DNA from: Alphaproteobacteria bacterium
GTDB taxonomy: Bacteria > Pseudomonadota > Alphaproteobacteria > Micropepsales > Micropepsaceae
Length of the DNA stretch: 64,000 bases
Assembly (NCBI GenBank): GCA_947474645.1
Contig: CANJJD010000009.1
Location: forward strand, 29,277-93,276
Direction: 5' to 3'
Shown here: piece by piece, positions 16,518 through 26,884 of the stretch
How positions within the stretch are numbered: position 1 is the stretch's first letter
Layout: the number at the start of each line of letters is the position of its first letter
Translations under genes and position numbers: made by a program
The notes under the pieces: model-generated
Database searches by the model: none
What the model saw: only the letters and a program-made list of their open reading frames with translations
What the model was told of the DNA's origin: nothing

Positions 16518-17503
16518 TGCTGCTGATCGCGACTCTGATCGCCATCGCCCTGATCTTCGATTTTCTCAACGGGCTGCACGACGCGGCCAATTCCATCGCC
16601 ACCATCGTTTCCACCCGCGTGCTGTCGCCGCGCTATGCCGTGGCCTGGGCGGCCTTCTTCAACTTCATCGCCTTTGCCGTGTTCGGCCTGCATGTCGCGG
16701 CCACCGTCGGCAAGGGCATCGTCGCGCCCAGCATCATCAATGACGCGGTAATCTTCGGGGCGCTGATGGGCGCCATCGTGTGGAACGTGGTGACCTGGCT
16801 GGCGGGCATCCCCTCGTCTTCCTCCCATGCCCTGATCGGCGGGCTGGTGGGCGCTGGGCTCTGCAAGGGCGGCTGGAACGCCATCGTCTGGCAGGGAATG
16901 GGCAAGACCGCCATGGCCATCGTGCTGTCGCCCGCCACCGGTTTCCTGCTGGCCCTGGTGCTGGTGCTGGCCGTGTCCTGGATGTTTGTGCGGGCCAACC
17001 CGCTTTGGGTGGACAAGCTTTTTCGCCATGTGCAGTTCTTCTCGGCCAGCGCCTACAGCCTGGGCCATGGCGGCAATGACGCGCAGAAGACCATGGGCAT
17101 CATCGCCGCGCTGCTCTACGCGCATGGCCTGGAGGGCGGGGAATTCCATGTCCCCTTCTGGGTGGTGATGTCCTGCCAGGCGGCGATGGCGCTGGGCACC
17201 CTGTTCGGCGGCTGGCGCATCGTGCGCACCATGGGCTCGCGCATTACTCACCTGACGCCGATGCAGGGAAGCTGCGCCGAGACCGCCGGCGCCTTGACCC
17301 TGTTCGGCGCCACCTGGCTGGGCATACCGGTCTCGACAACCCATACCATCACTGGCGCCATTATCGGCGTGGGCGCGGCGCGCCGCGTCTCGGCGGTGCG
17401 CTGGAACGTGGCCAAGGACATTGTCGTGGCCTGGATCGTGACCATGCCCGCCGCCGGCCTGATCGGCGCGGTGTTCTACCTGATCGCCGCCGCCTTCCTT
17501 TGA
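16517..17503 (+). CDS. pit: Pit-family inorganic phosphate transporter
   Basis: 328-residue integral membrane protein with the two inverted PHO-4 repeats: FDFLNGLHDAANSIATIVSTR at the N-terminus and YSLGHGGNDAQKTMGIIAALL in the second half. It also has the GIPSSSSHALIGG and GIPVSTTHTITGAI motifs that line the phosphate path. About ten transmembrane helices are visible. The protein is a proton-coupled, low-affinity phosphate carrier of the inner membrane. It is translationally coupled to the DUF47 gene upstream. No pho-box was identified. Confidence 0.92.
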   Translation: MLLIATLIAIALIFDFLNGLHDAANSIATIVSTRVLSPRYAVAWAAFFNFIAFAVFGLHVAATVGKGIVAPSIINDAVIFGALMGAIVWNVVTWLAGIPSSSSHALIGGLVGAGLCKGGWNAIVWQGMGKTAMAIVLSPATGFLLALVLVLAVSWMFVRANPLWVDKLFRHVQFFSASAYSLGHGGNDAQKTMGIIAALLYAHGLEGGEFHVPFWVVMSCQAAMALGTLFGGWRIVRTMGSRITHLTPMQGSCAETAGALTLFGATWLGIPVSTTHTITGAIIGVGAARRVSAVRWNVAKDIVVAWIVTMPAAGLIGAVFYLIAAAFL

Positions 17504-17575
17504 AAGGTTAATGCGGCGATTTGGGCCGTAGGCGGATGAATCATACAATGCGCCCGACGAATCAGCGGGGTTGCG

Positions 17576-18046
17576 TTGAAGGGCGAGGCTCTCTTTCGCG
17601 AGCATGGCAAGCAGGTGGCAACCTTGTGCTGGCGCGCGCGCCCCGTTCTGGAAGTGCTGTTGATCACCTCCCTCAATTCCAAGCGCTGGATCATTCCCAA
17701 GGGCTGGCCCGAAGCCGACCTGACCGCCGCCGACAGCGCCGCCCGCGAGGCCTTTGAGGAGGCCGGCATCGTCGGCAGGATCAGCGCCAGGCCGATCGGC
17801 GCCTATCATTATCTGAAGGAAAAGAAGGACGGCACCGGCCTGCCCTGCAGCGTGGATGTGTTCGCCCTGGCCGTCACCAAGCAGCTGAATGAGTATCCGG
17901 AAAAAGGCGCGCGCACCCTGGCCTGGGTGCCGCTGGACCAGGCGATCAAACAGGTGGGCGAGCTGGGCCTGCGCCCGCTGCTGAAGGAATTCCGCGCCAA
18001 GCATGCGCCGCAAAAGCGCAGCGTGCCGGCCCGCAAGCTGGCCTAG
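17576..18046 (+). CDS. NUDIX hydrolase, diphosphoinositol-polyphosphate-hydrolase-like subgroup
   Basis: 156 residues with one NUDIX domain. The box runs from G43 to I65 and keeps the catalytic REAFEEAG core, but the usual glutamate at box position 7 is leucine; a glutamate is present at position 4. The lead-in RWIIPKGWPE resembles the DIPP/ADP-ribose-type subgroup. The start is TTG at 17576 (CGGGG about five bases upstream); nearby ATGs are out of frame. The substrate is probably a nucleoside or inositol diphosphate-linked compound. The stop overlaps the convergent MlrC-like gene by four bases (CTAG). Confidence 0.82.
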   Translation: MKGEALFREHGKQVATLCWRARPVLEVLLITSLNSKRWIIPKGWPEADLTAADSAAREAFEEAGIVGRISARPIGAYHYLKEKKDGTGLPCSVDVFALAVTKQLNEYPEKGARTLAWVPLDQAIKQVGELGLRPLLKEFRAKHAPQKRSVPARKLA

Positions 18047-19524
18047 TCGTTTACCAGATCCAACGGATAGAAAGGCCGCGTCACCTTGGTGAAGGGGATG
18101 CGCCGCATGTTCACGCAAGTCGGACCCGGCGTGTCGGCCAGGAAGATGCGCGCCGCGATGGGCTCGTAGGAGCAGCGGAAATGCGCCGGTGAGCGCACGA
18201 ACACCAGGGCGGCGCTTTCCGGGTTGAGGCCCACCGATTTGTGGATACCCACATCCCATTCGAAATGGGCGATGGAACGCAGGTTCAGGCGGATGGAGCC
18301 GATGGCCAGCACCACCGTCAATCCCATCTCGCCCATCATGCCGTTATAGCCGGGCCCTTCCAGCAGATAGGTACCGTCGCTGATCACTTTCACCGTGCCG
18401 GTCACGGTGAGCGGATCGCCCAGACCGGACCGCCGGTGGCCGACCTTCAAGGTGATGGTCTTGCCCACACCAGCCTTGGCCGCCTCGGCCGCAGCCTGCG
18501 CATCGGCGATGGTGCAGATGGAAATGCGGTCAGCCCTGTCGGCGCCCGCCTTCAGCAGCGCCGCCAGCACCGCGGTGGAATCGCCCGCGCCGCCGCCGGA
18601 CGGCGAATCTCCGGCATCGCTGACCACGGTGACGCCAGGTGACGACAGGCCGATGCGGATGGTTTCCTCCAGCGCCATGACGTCGGGCTCGAACTCCTTG
18701 CGCCGGTCCCAGGCCATCTTGGCCAGCTTGTCGGCCGCTGCCTGCGCCGCGTCTTTACTTTCCGCGCATACCAGCGCGGCAAAGCCCAGGTCAGGCGTAT
18801 CAATCCAGGGCTGCACCGGAAACAGCGAGACATGCAGCACCTCGCCCCGCGCTTCCATGGCGCGGCCTTCGGCGACGATGTCGGACAGGGGCGGCACGCC
18901 GGTGCGCGCGGTGTCGGGGCTGAGCACCATGTGGCGCTTGGACAGCGCCATTACCGGCTTCACCTTGCCGCCCAACCAGTCCACCAGCAGCTTTGCGGCG
19001 CGATAGCCCGTCTCATACATGTCGATATGGGGAAATTCCCGATAGGCGATATAGGCGACATCCGGCTGGATCATGGCCTGGGTGATATGGCCATGCAGAT
19101 CGAGCGACACGGCGATGGGCGTGCCGGGCACCACTTCGCGCACCCGCCGCACGATCTCCGATTCCGCATCCGGCTCATCTTCCACGATCATGGCGCCGTG
19201 CAGCGCCAGGAACACGCCGTCCACCGGGCCTCCATCTTTTATGGCCGCCTTCAACCGCTCCACGATCTCGTTCATGAAATAGTCGAAGGCCTTGCGCTCC
19301 ACCGTGCCCGACGCCATCGCCATGGTGGCCAGCAGCGGCACCGGCGTGGCGCCGGCTTCTTTTAAAGCGTCCAGCGCGCCCGGGATTTCCAGCCGGCCAT
19401 TGCCGAAGGCGGTGAGAATCGCCTCGCCGCGATGCAGATACTGTTCGGTGAAGGTTTCGATCGTGGTGGTAAAGGGAACGAAACTGTTGGTTTCCTGCTT
19501 GTACTCGGCGATGGCGATGCGCAT
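18043..19524 (-). CDS. M81 family (MlrC-like) metallopeptidase, copy B
   Basis: 493 residues of the MlrC family, zinc enzymes known from microcystin breakdown, where MlrC cleaves the linear peptide products. Zinc-site residues are preserved: D142 and H144 in LDLHGH and H166 in REFPHIDMYETG, with E11/T12 in KQETNSF and H109 in LHGAM. The C-terminal DSPSGGGAGDST and DTPGPTCVN motifs are also present. It is the last gene of a six-gene operon, eight bases after the ABC ATPase. It shares the fold but is clearly diverged from copy A at 24494-26002. Likely substrates are unusual or cross-linked small peptides imported by the adjacent transporter. Confidence 0.87.
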   Translation of the reverse strand: MRIAIAEYKQETNSFVPFTTTIETFTEQYLHRGEAILTAFGNGRLEIPGALDALKEAGATPVPLLATMAMASGTVERKAFDYFMNEIVERLKAAIKDGGPVDGVFLALHGAMIVEDEPDAESEIVRRVREVVPGTPIAVSLDLHGHITQAMIQPDVAYIAYREFPHIDMYETGYRAAKLLVDWLGGKVKPVMALSKRHMVLSPDTARTGVPPLSDIVAEGRAMEARGEVLHVSLFPVQPWIDTPDLGFAALVCAESKDAAQAAADKLAKMAWDRRKEFEPDVMALEETIRIGLSSPGVTVVSDAGDSPSGGGAGDSTAVLAALLKAGADRADRISICTIADAQAAAEAAKAGVGKTITLKVGHRRSGLGDPLTVTGTVKVISDGTYLLEGPGYNGMMGEMGLTVVLAIGSIRLNLRSIAHFEWDVGIHKSVGLNPESAALVFVRSPAHFRCSYEPIAARIFLADTPGPTCVNMRRIPFTKVTRPFYPLDLVND

Positions 19525-19532
19525 GGCGTCTC

Positions 19533-21124
<1,592 letters not shown>

Positions 21125-21125
<1 letters not shown>

Positions 21126-21949
21126 CAGCGCCCCCGCCGGGGATTGAGGGCGTCGTTCAGCCCGTCGCCCATGAAATTCAGCGCCAGCACCGTGATCATG
21201 ATGGAAATGCCGGGCAAGGTGGTGGTCCACCACGCCACCCACATGGCCGAGCGCGCCCCGCCGATCATGCTGCCCCAGCTCAGGAGATTGGGATCGCCCA
21301 GGCCCAGGAAGCTCAACGCCGATTCCGCGAGAATCGCGTTGCCCACCATCATGGAGCTGATCACCACGATGGGCGGCAAGGCGTTGGGCAGGATCTGGGT
21401 GAGGATGATGCGGGTGTCGCGCATGCCAAGGGTGCGCGCGGCTTCGACGAATTCCCGGGAACGCAGGGTGAGAAACTCGCCGCGCACCACCCGCGCCACC
21501 TGGGGCCAGGAAATCAGGGCAATGCCGATCACCGCCGATGTCAGGCTGGGCTGCAGGAACGCCACCAGCACCATCAACAGCACAAAGGCCGGGATGATCT
21601 GGAAGAATTCGGTGACGCGCATCAACAGGTCGTCCACCACCCCGCCATAATAGCCGGCAACGGCGCCGAACAGGATGCCGACACCTGTGGCGACCAGGGT
21701 GGCGGAAATGCCCACCAGCAGCGAGACGCGCGCGCCATAGGCCAGGCCGATCATCATGTTGCGGCCCAAGACGTCGCTTCCCGCCGGCAGGCCGGGCGAG
21801 CCCGGCGCCAAGAGAGGCATGCCGACAATGGCGAACGGCCCGCGCGCGAACAGCAGCGGGGCGGCCAGCGCGATGATCACAATGGCCAGGAACACCACAA
21901 AACCGACAGCCGCGGTGGGGCGGGAAAAAAAGCGGCGCGCAAAACTCAT
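21125..21949 (-). CDS. Peptide-type ABC transporter permease (DppC-like)
   Basis: 274 residues, about six transmembrane helices, with the N-terminal OppC/DppC layout and the permease coupling motif EFVEAARTLGMRDTRIILTQ, followed by LPNALPPI. This is the second membrane subunit of the importer. The stop overlaps the ATPase start by one base, and its ATG overlaps the DppB-like stop by four bases. Substrate selectivity cannot be read from this subunit. Confidence 0.9.
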
Positions 21950-22920
21950 TGGCCCAGCTCCACGCGCGGATCGGCGAGGGAATAGGCGATGTCAGTGACC
22001 AGGTTGAACAGGCTGACCAGGATGGCGGTGACGATGAAGATGCCCAGCAGCAGCGGATTGTCGCGGCTGGAGACCGCTTCATAGGCCAAGGTTCCCACCC
22101 CGGGCCAACTGAAGACATTCTCCACCAGCACATTGCCGCCGACCAGAATCGAAGCTTGGAGGCCGGCAAAGGTGATCAGCGGGATCAGCGCATTGCGCAG
22201 GATATGACGGCGCGCCACCTGGCGTTCACTGATGCCCTTGGCGCGCGCCGTCTTGACGAAATCCTGGTCGGCCACCTCGATCATCGCGGTGCGGGTCAGG
22301 CGCGCGTAACTGGCCATGAAATACAGCGCCAGGGTCGTGCCCGGCAGCAGGATATGCAACGCGACGTCCGCCACCCGCGCCAGGCCGGTGTAATCGGCGC
22401 CCATGGTCTCGATGCCGAAGGGCGGCAGCCATCCCAGCCACACCGCGAAAACCAGCATCATCATCATGCCCAGCCAGAATTGCGGCACCGAATAGAAGAA
22501 CATGGACAGGATGGTGTTGGCGTTGTCGAGGAATGAGCCGGGCCGCCGCGCCGCCAGGCTGCCCAGCCAGATGCCGCCCACCGCCGCCAAGACCAGCGCG
22601 AACGCATCCAGCAACAGGGTGTTGGGCAGCCGCTCCATGATGATGCCAAACACCGGCTGGCTGCGCACATAGGACATGCCCAGATCGCCATGCGCCACCG
22701 CATTGACATATTTCCAGAGCTGCACCGGCACCGGCTGATCCAAGCCATATTCGGCGCGCAGGCTCTTCATATAGGCTTCGTCGGCATAGCCGGACTGGCC
22801 CGCCATCACCGTGGCGACATCGCCCGGCGCCAGGCGGATCAGGAAAAAGCTCAGCAGCACCACCGCAATGGCGACCAGCACCGTCTTGACCAGGCGCATG
22901 AAGATGTAATGGAGCTTCAT
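21946..22920 (-). CDS. Peptide-type ABC transporter permease (DppB-like)
   Basis: 324 residues with the DppB/OppB N-terminus (FFLIRLAPGDVATVMAG), about six transmembrane helices, and the coupling loop DFVKTARAKGISERQVARRH followed by ILRNALIPLIT. The start at MKLHYIFMRL (22920) overlaps the binding-protein stop by four bases; a longer upstream frame is only read-through of that gene. It pairs with the DppC-like subunit to form the translocation channel. Confidence 0.9.
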   Translation of the reverse strand: MKLHYIFMRLVKTVLVAIAVVLLSFFLIRLAPGDVATVMAGQSGYADEAYMKSLRAEYGLDQPVPVQLWKYVNAVAHGDLGMSYVRSQPVFGIIMERLPNTLLLDAFALVLAAVGGIWLGSLAARRPGSFLDNANTILSMFFYSVPQFWLGMMMMLVFAVWLGWLPPFGIETMGADYTGLARVADVALHILLPGTTLALYFMASYARLTRTAMIEVADQDFVKTARAKGISERQVARRHILRNALIPLITFAGLQASILVGGNVLVENVFSWPGVGTLAYEAVSSRDNPLLLGIFIVTAILVSLFNLVTDIAYSLADPRVELGQ

Positions 22921-24494
22921 GCCAGCGTAACCGGGCCAAGGCCGTCGCTGGGACCATTGGGCCCGCGTATCACATTCTTCAGCCGCTTGTTGTGGTAGAA
23001 CAGGGGCAAGCGGTCGAACAGCCACAGCATGGCAACATCGCGCGACAGGATATGCTGCAGCTTGCTGTAACAGGCCTGCGCTTCCTCACGGCTCACCGCC
23101 ACGGCGGCCTGGGCGAACAGCCTGTCCACCTCCGGATTGACGTAGCCCTGCAGGTTGGTCAGCGGCACACCCTTGCGAATGTTCGACGACAGATAAAAGC
23201 GCGCCGTGCCGATCGCCGGATCGCCAAACTCGCCATAGGAATTGGTGTCGGTGTCGAATTCCCAGTTGCCGCTGCGCCGGCTCTGGGTGGGCCAGTCCGT
23301 GGCTTCCAGATTCGCCATCAGGCCCACTTCGGCCAGGCATTGCTTGACGTAATGGCTGATGCGCGTCCAGGCGCCGCCGCCATCGGGGGTCATCATGATG
23401 CCGAAGCGGTGCCGCACGCCATCGGGACCGGCCTTGCAGCCCATCTCGTCCAGCAGCGCGCGGGCGCGCGCCGGATCGTAAGGATATTTGACCAGCGCCT
23501 TTTCGTCATAATAGGGCACAGTGGACGGGATCGGACCGTGCGCCACCTTGCCTTCCCCGTAATTGATCGCCTTGACCAGGAATTCGCGGTCTATGGCATG
23601 CAGGAAGGCGGCGCGGGCGCGGCGGTCGTTGAACGGCCAGCGTCGCATATTGGCTTCCATCACGCTGATCTCGGCGGTGCCGTTATAGGCGTCGCTGCGG
23701 GTCACAATATTGGGATGGGCGCTGAGCCGCGAGGACACCACCGTGTCGATATCGTCGGCCATGGCGATGTCCACCGCGCCCGTCTCCATCGCCACCAAGC
23801 GCTGCTCCGGCGTGGAGCAGAGGCGGAAATAGACGCCGTCCATGCCGGGCTGGCCCTTGCGCCAGTAATGGTCGTTGCGCGCCAGGTGGATATATTCGCC
23901 GCGCTTCCAGTTCGCGAACTTGAACGGCCCGGTGCCGATGGGCTTGAAGTTGTAGGGATTGGTGCGGAAATTGGTGCCCTTATAGATATGCGCCGGCATC
24001 ATCGGCGCGTTGGACGCCATGAAAGAAATTAGGAAGGCGTTGACCGGCTTCTTCAGCTTGAACTGGATCGTATAGTCGTCCGGCATGACGATGCTGGCGA
24101 TCTGGCCGAAGGCGGCGCGGCTGCGCGTATTGATCTGGGGCAGCATGGTGCCGCAACTGAACGCCACATCTCGGGCGGTGAATTTCACCCCATCATGCCA
24201 GGTCACGTCGTTGCGCAGATGGAAGGTATAGGTCAGTCCGTCCGGCGACATTGCAAAGCTGCGCGCCAGGTTGGGATGCGGCTTGAACTGCCAGTCAAAC
24301 AGCAGCAGAGACTCATTAATGTTGCCGCATATCTCCTGCATGATCCGCGTGTTCAGAAGCGGATAATTCAGGTGCGCGGGCTCGGCCGGCATCATGGCGT
24401 TGATGACGCGGCTGTTGTTGGGTGCGGACCAGGCCTGCGCCGGAAAGGCAAGCAGGCCCGCCGCTCCCAGAACAACCCGGCGATCCACAGGCAT
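22917..24494 (-). CDS. Peptide-type ABC transporter substrate-binding protein (SBP family 5)
   Basis: 525 residues of the oligopeptide/nickel-binding protein family: ESLLLFDWQFKPHPNLARSF, LRNDVTWHDGVKFTARDVAFS and a later GTGPFKFANWKRGEYIHL are family hallmarks. The N-terminus MPVDRRVVLGAAGLLAFPA carries a twin-arginine-like signal without lipobox, so the protein is probably soluble periplasmic. It delivers its ligand to the DppBC-like permeases. The start overlaps the MlrC-like copy A stop by one base. Ligands are likely peptides, possibly modified, given the two flanking MlrC-type peptidases. Confidence 0.88.
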   Translation of the reverse strand: MPVDRRVVLGAAGLLAFPAQAWSAPNNSRVINAMMPAEPAHLNYPLLNTRIMQEICGNINESLLLFDWQFKPHPNLARSFAMSPDGLTYTFHLRNDVTWHDGVKFTARDVAFSCGTMLPQINTRSRAAFGQIASIVMPDDYTIQFKLKKPVNAFLISFMASNAPMMPAHIYKGTNFRTNPYNFKPIGTGPFKFANWKRGEYIHLARNDHYWRKGQPGMDGVYFRLCSTPEQRLVAMETGAVDIAMADDIDTVVSSRLSAHPNIVTRSDAYNGTAEISVMEANMRRWPFNDRRARAAFLHAIDREFLVKAINYGEGKVAHGPIPSTVPYYDEKALVKYPYDPARARALLDEMGCKAGPDGVRHRFGIMMTPDGGGAWTRISHYVKQCLAEVGLMANLEATDWPTQSRRSGNWEFDTDTNSYGEFGDPAIGTARFYLSSNIRKGVPLTNLQGYVNPEVDRLFAQAAVAVSREEAQACYSKLQHILSRDVAMLWLFDRLPLFYHNKRLKNVIRGPNGPSDGLGPVTLA

Positions 24495-26002
24495 CAGCCG
24501 CCTGCCGACATCTTGTCCAGCGGGAACACCGGCCGGCGCAGCTTGGTGTAAGGCAGCCGAGTGATGTCGGAGGTGCAGGGACCGGAGGTGTTGACGGTAT
24601 ATTCGCCCACCGCGATCTTGCCCCAGACGACGCGGTGACCCACCGCCGCCTTGATGCCGATGATGCTGAGCTCTTCGGGATTGATGCCCTGGCTGCGCCA
24701 TTGGCCGAGGTCAAAGGGCGGCAGCTTCTTGGTGCTCAGCAGGATGGTCAGGCCGCGATGGCGCACCACCGCGCAAGGTCCCATATGGATGATCTTGCCC
24801 AGCGAACCGACCAGGTGAGAATTCTTGTCTTCCAGTTCGAACACCCCGTCGCTGCGCGAAAGCAGTTCCACTTCCAGGGTAACGGGCCCCGGATCCAGCG
24901 GACTGCCCTTGCCGCCGATGGGCAGGGTGATCTTGCCGCCGATCGGGACATTCTGCAGCGCCTGCACGCTCTCGGGATCGTTGATGGCGACACCGGCATT
25001 TTCGATGTCGTATTTCAGCAGCGCCCGCATCACATCAGTGCCGTCGCCCGGGGCGCCGCCGCCGATATTGTCGGACGGCTCCACCAGCAGCAACGGCCCC
25101 TTGCCGCCGAACTTGTAATTGCTGTCCTTGAACTCGCGCACCACCGTATCGAGGTCATGCTGCTTGGGAATGCCGTCTTCACGCAGGTCCCAGGCGATCT
25201 GGCCCAGCTCGCGCAAGCCTTCCTGCGCCGCGGCTTCGTCGCCTTCGGTGATGATGCTGAAGGCCACACCAGCATAGGGCACGTCGGAAAAGGCATAGCC
25301 GCCGACAATATTCACCGCCAGCACGCCCGGAATGGTCTTTTCCATCCGCCGCGCGGCGTCTTCCAGCGCCCGCATCGGCCCGTCGCGGGTGCCGGTGCCG
25401 GTGGGCGGCCACACGATCGGCGTCACCATCACCAGATGCTTGGGCCGCACGCCGCTCTTGAGGCAACGCGCCAGCAACTCCGTCGCCAGCACCGCGCTGT
25501 CGAACTGGTCGGTGTGCGGGCACTCGCGATAAAAGATCATGCCGTCCGATAACGCGCCCATGCGCGGCGTCAGGGTGCCATGCAGGTCCCCCACGCAATA
25601 CATCGGCAGATTTTCCGCCCCCGGCGTGGCGCGGATGCGCGCCATCAGCTCGCCTTCGGGATCGTCGCATTCGCTGGTGACCATGGCGCCATGCAGCGAC
25701 AGGTGAATGGCGTCCAGCCCTTCGGCCAACGCCTTTTCCAGCACCGGCTTCACTTCGCTCCAGAACTGCTCGAACACGGCATGGTCCACGGTGGCGTCGG
25801 CGCCGCCGGTGTAGATGGCGCTGGGCACAACCTCCCACCCCTCGCGTTCGGCGATGCTGAGAAAGCCGTCAATCTGCGAGGCATCGCCCCGCCGGGCGGT
25901 GATTTCCTTGCCACGATGGATGACAAAACCCTCCAGGCCGGTCATGCCGCCGGTGAAGGAATGGGTTTCGTGAAAAATGCCTGCGACTAGAACCCTGGTC
26001 AT
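24494..26002 (-). CDS. M81 family (MlrC-like) metallopeptidase, copy A
   Basis: 502 residues, first gene of the operon. The M81 metal residues are intact: D139 and H141 in VGDLHGTL and H163 in RECPHTDQ. HETHSF (11-16), LHGAM (103-107) and the later SDNIGGGAPGDGTD are also present. No signal peptide is seen, so it is cytoplasmic and would act on imported substrate. It is only distantly similar to copy B at the other end of the operon, suggesting different substrate ranges rather than recent duplication. A near-perfect inverted repeat lies 12 bases upstream of the ATG. Confidence 0.87.
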   Translation of the reverse strand: MTRVLVAGIFHETHSFTGGMTGLEGFVIHRGKEITARRGDASQIDGFLSIAEREGWEVVPSAIYTGGADATVDHAVFEQFWSEVKPVLEKALAEGLDAIHLSLHGAMVTSECDDPEGELMARIRATPGAENLPMYCVGDLHGTLTPRMGALSDGMIFYRECPHTDQFDSAVLATELLARCLKSGVRPKHLVMVTPIVWPPTGTGTRDGPMRALEDAARRMEKTIPGVLAVNIVGGYAFSDVPYAGVAFSIITEGDEAAAQEGLRELGQIAWDLREDGIPKQHDLDTVVREFKDSNYKFGGKGPLLLVEPSDNIGGGAPGDGTDVMRALLKYDIENAGVAINDPESVQALQNVPIGGKITLPIGGKGSPLDPGPVTLEVELLSRSDGVFELEDKNSHLVGSLGKIIHMGPCAVVRHRGLTILLSTKKLPPFDLGQWRSQGINPEELSIIGIKAAVGHRVVWGKIAVGEYTVNTSGPCTSDITRLPYTKLRRPVFPLDKMSAGG

Positions 26003-26013
26003 GCTGCGCCCCT

Positions 26014-26040
26014 AAAACCGGCGAAACTTTCGGCGGTTTT
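26014..26040. promoter_or_regulatory. Inverted repeat upstream of the MlrC/ABC operon
   Basis: AAAACCGGCGAAA (26014-26026) and TTTCGGCGGTTTT (26028-26040) form 13-base arms around a single central C with one mismatch. The repeat sits 12 bases before the start codon of the first operon gene and 65 bases before the divergent membrane-protein gene. It is well placed for an operator or a leader hairpin. No regulator gene is nearby to name the binding protein. Confidence 0.55.
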
Positions 26041-26104
26041 TGACGCCGCTGCAAGCGCTGCCGCGCCGCACCATTGGCGTATACGGGCTTTCGAGGCACC
26101 ATGG

Positions 26105-26884
26105 GTGCGGGCGGGAACTGATTTGCTGATCCTCAAACTGACCATCGTGCCGCTGGCCTTGTTGCTGTTCGGCATCATCGAGCGGCGGCATGGCCCGCGC
26201 GTGGCCGGCTGGCTATCGGGATTTCCCATCGTCGGCGGGCCACTGTTGCTGTTCCTCACCCTGGACCAGGGAGCCACCTTCGGCAGCCAGGCGGCGCTGG
26301 GCGCCTATTTCGGGCTGGTGCCCTGGCTCGCCTTCACCATGACCTATGCCTGGTGCTCGCGCGTCCTGAAATGGTTCTGGTGTGCCCTGATCAGTTTTTC
26401 GATGTGGGGGGCGGTGGCGTTGCTGTCGGTGGCGATGCAGGACGGGCCGCGCTGGCTGGAGATCCTGCCTTTCGCCGCCTTCATCGCCGCCCAATTCTGT
26501 TTCCCGCGCGGCGAGCCGTCGGACGAGGAGCGCGAGCATGTCTGGTGGGGCATGCCGGCGCGCATGATCGCGGGCGCGACGTTGACCCTGGTGATCACCC
26601 AATTCTCGGCGGCGCTGGGCAGTCACTGGTCGGGCCTGTTTACGACCTTCCCGGTGATGGGCTCGATCATCGCCATTTCCAGCCACCTGCAATATGGCCG
26701 CCATGCCGTGCAGGAAGCGGTGGCGGGCCTGTCCATGGGGCTGGCCTCCGTCGGCGTGTTCTGCTTCGGCCTTTATTTCCTGCTGGGCATCACCGGCGTC
26801 TGGGCGGCGTTCGGGCTGGCGGTGCTGGCCTGCACCACCGCCCATGCCCTGACCTGGCTGCTGTTCAAGCAGAAGAACGCCTAG
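26105..26884 (+). CDS. Polytopic membrane protein of unknown function
   Basis: About 259 residues with seven or eight predicted transmembrane helices and a short charged cytoplasmic loop around GEPSDEEREHVWWG. Conserved-looking stretches are SGFPIVGGPLLLFL and GLFTTFPVMGSIIAISSH, an internal similarity suggestive of a two-repeat carrier. The start is uncertain: GTG at 26105 or TTG at 26123. It diverges from the MlrC/ABC operon over about 100 bases. The stop overlaps the convergent aminotransferase by four bases (CTAG). No substrate can be proposed. Confidence 0.6.
   Translation: MRAGTDLLILKLTIVPLALLLFGIIERRHGPRVAGWLSGFPIVGGPLLLFLTLDQGATFGSQAALGAYFGLVPWLAFTMTYAWCSRVLKWFWCALISFSMWGAVALLSVAMQDGPRWLEILPFAAFIAAQFCFPRGEPSDEEREHVWWGMPARMIAGATLTLVITQFSAALGSHWSGLFTTFPVMGSIIAISSHLQYGRHAVQEAVAGLSMGLASVGVFCFGLYFLLGITGVWAAFGLAVLACTTAHALTWLLFKQKNA

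Noticed and set aside
16442..18259. A 605-codon minus-strand open frame
   Set aside because: It is antisense to the Pit transporter and NUDIX genes, runs into the 3' end of the convergent MlrC-like gene, and has no family signature.
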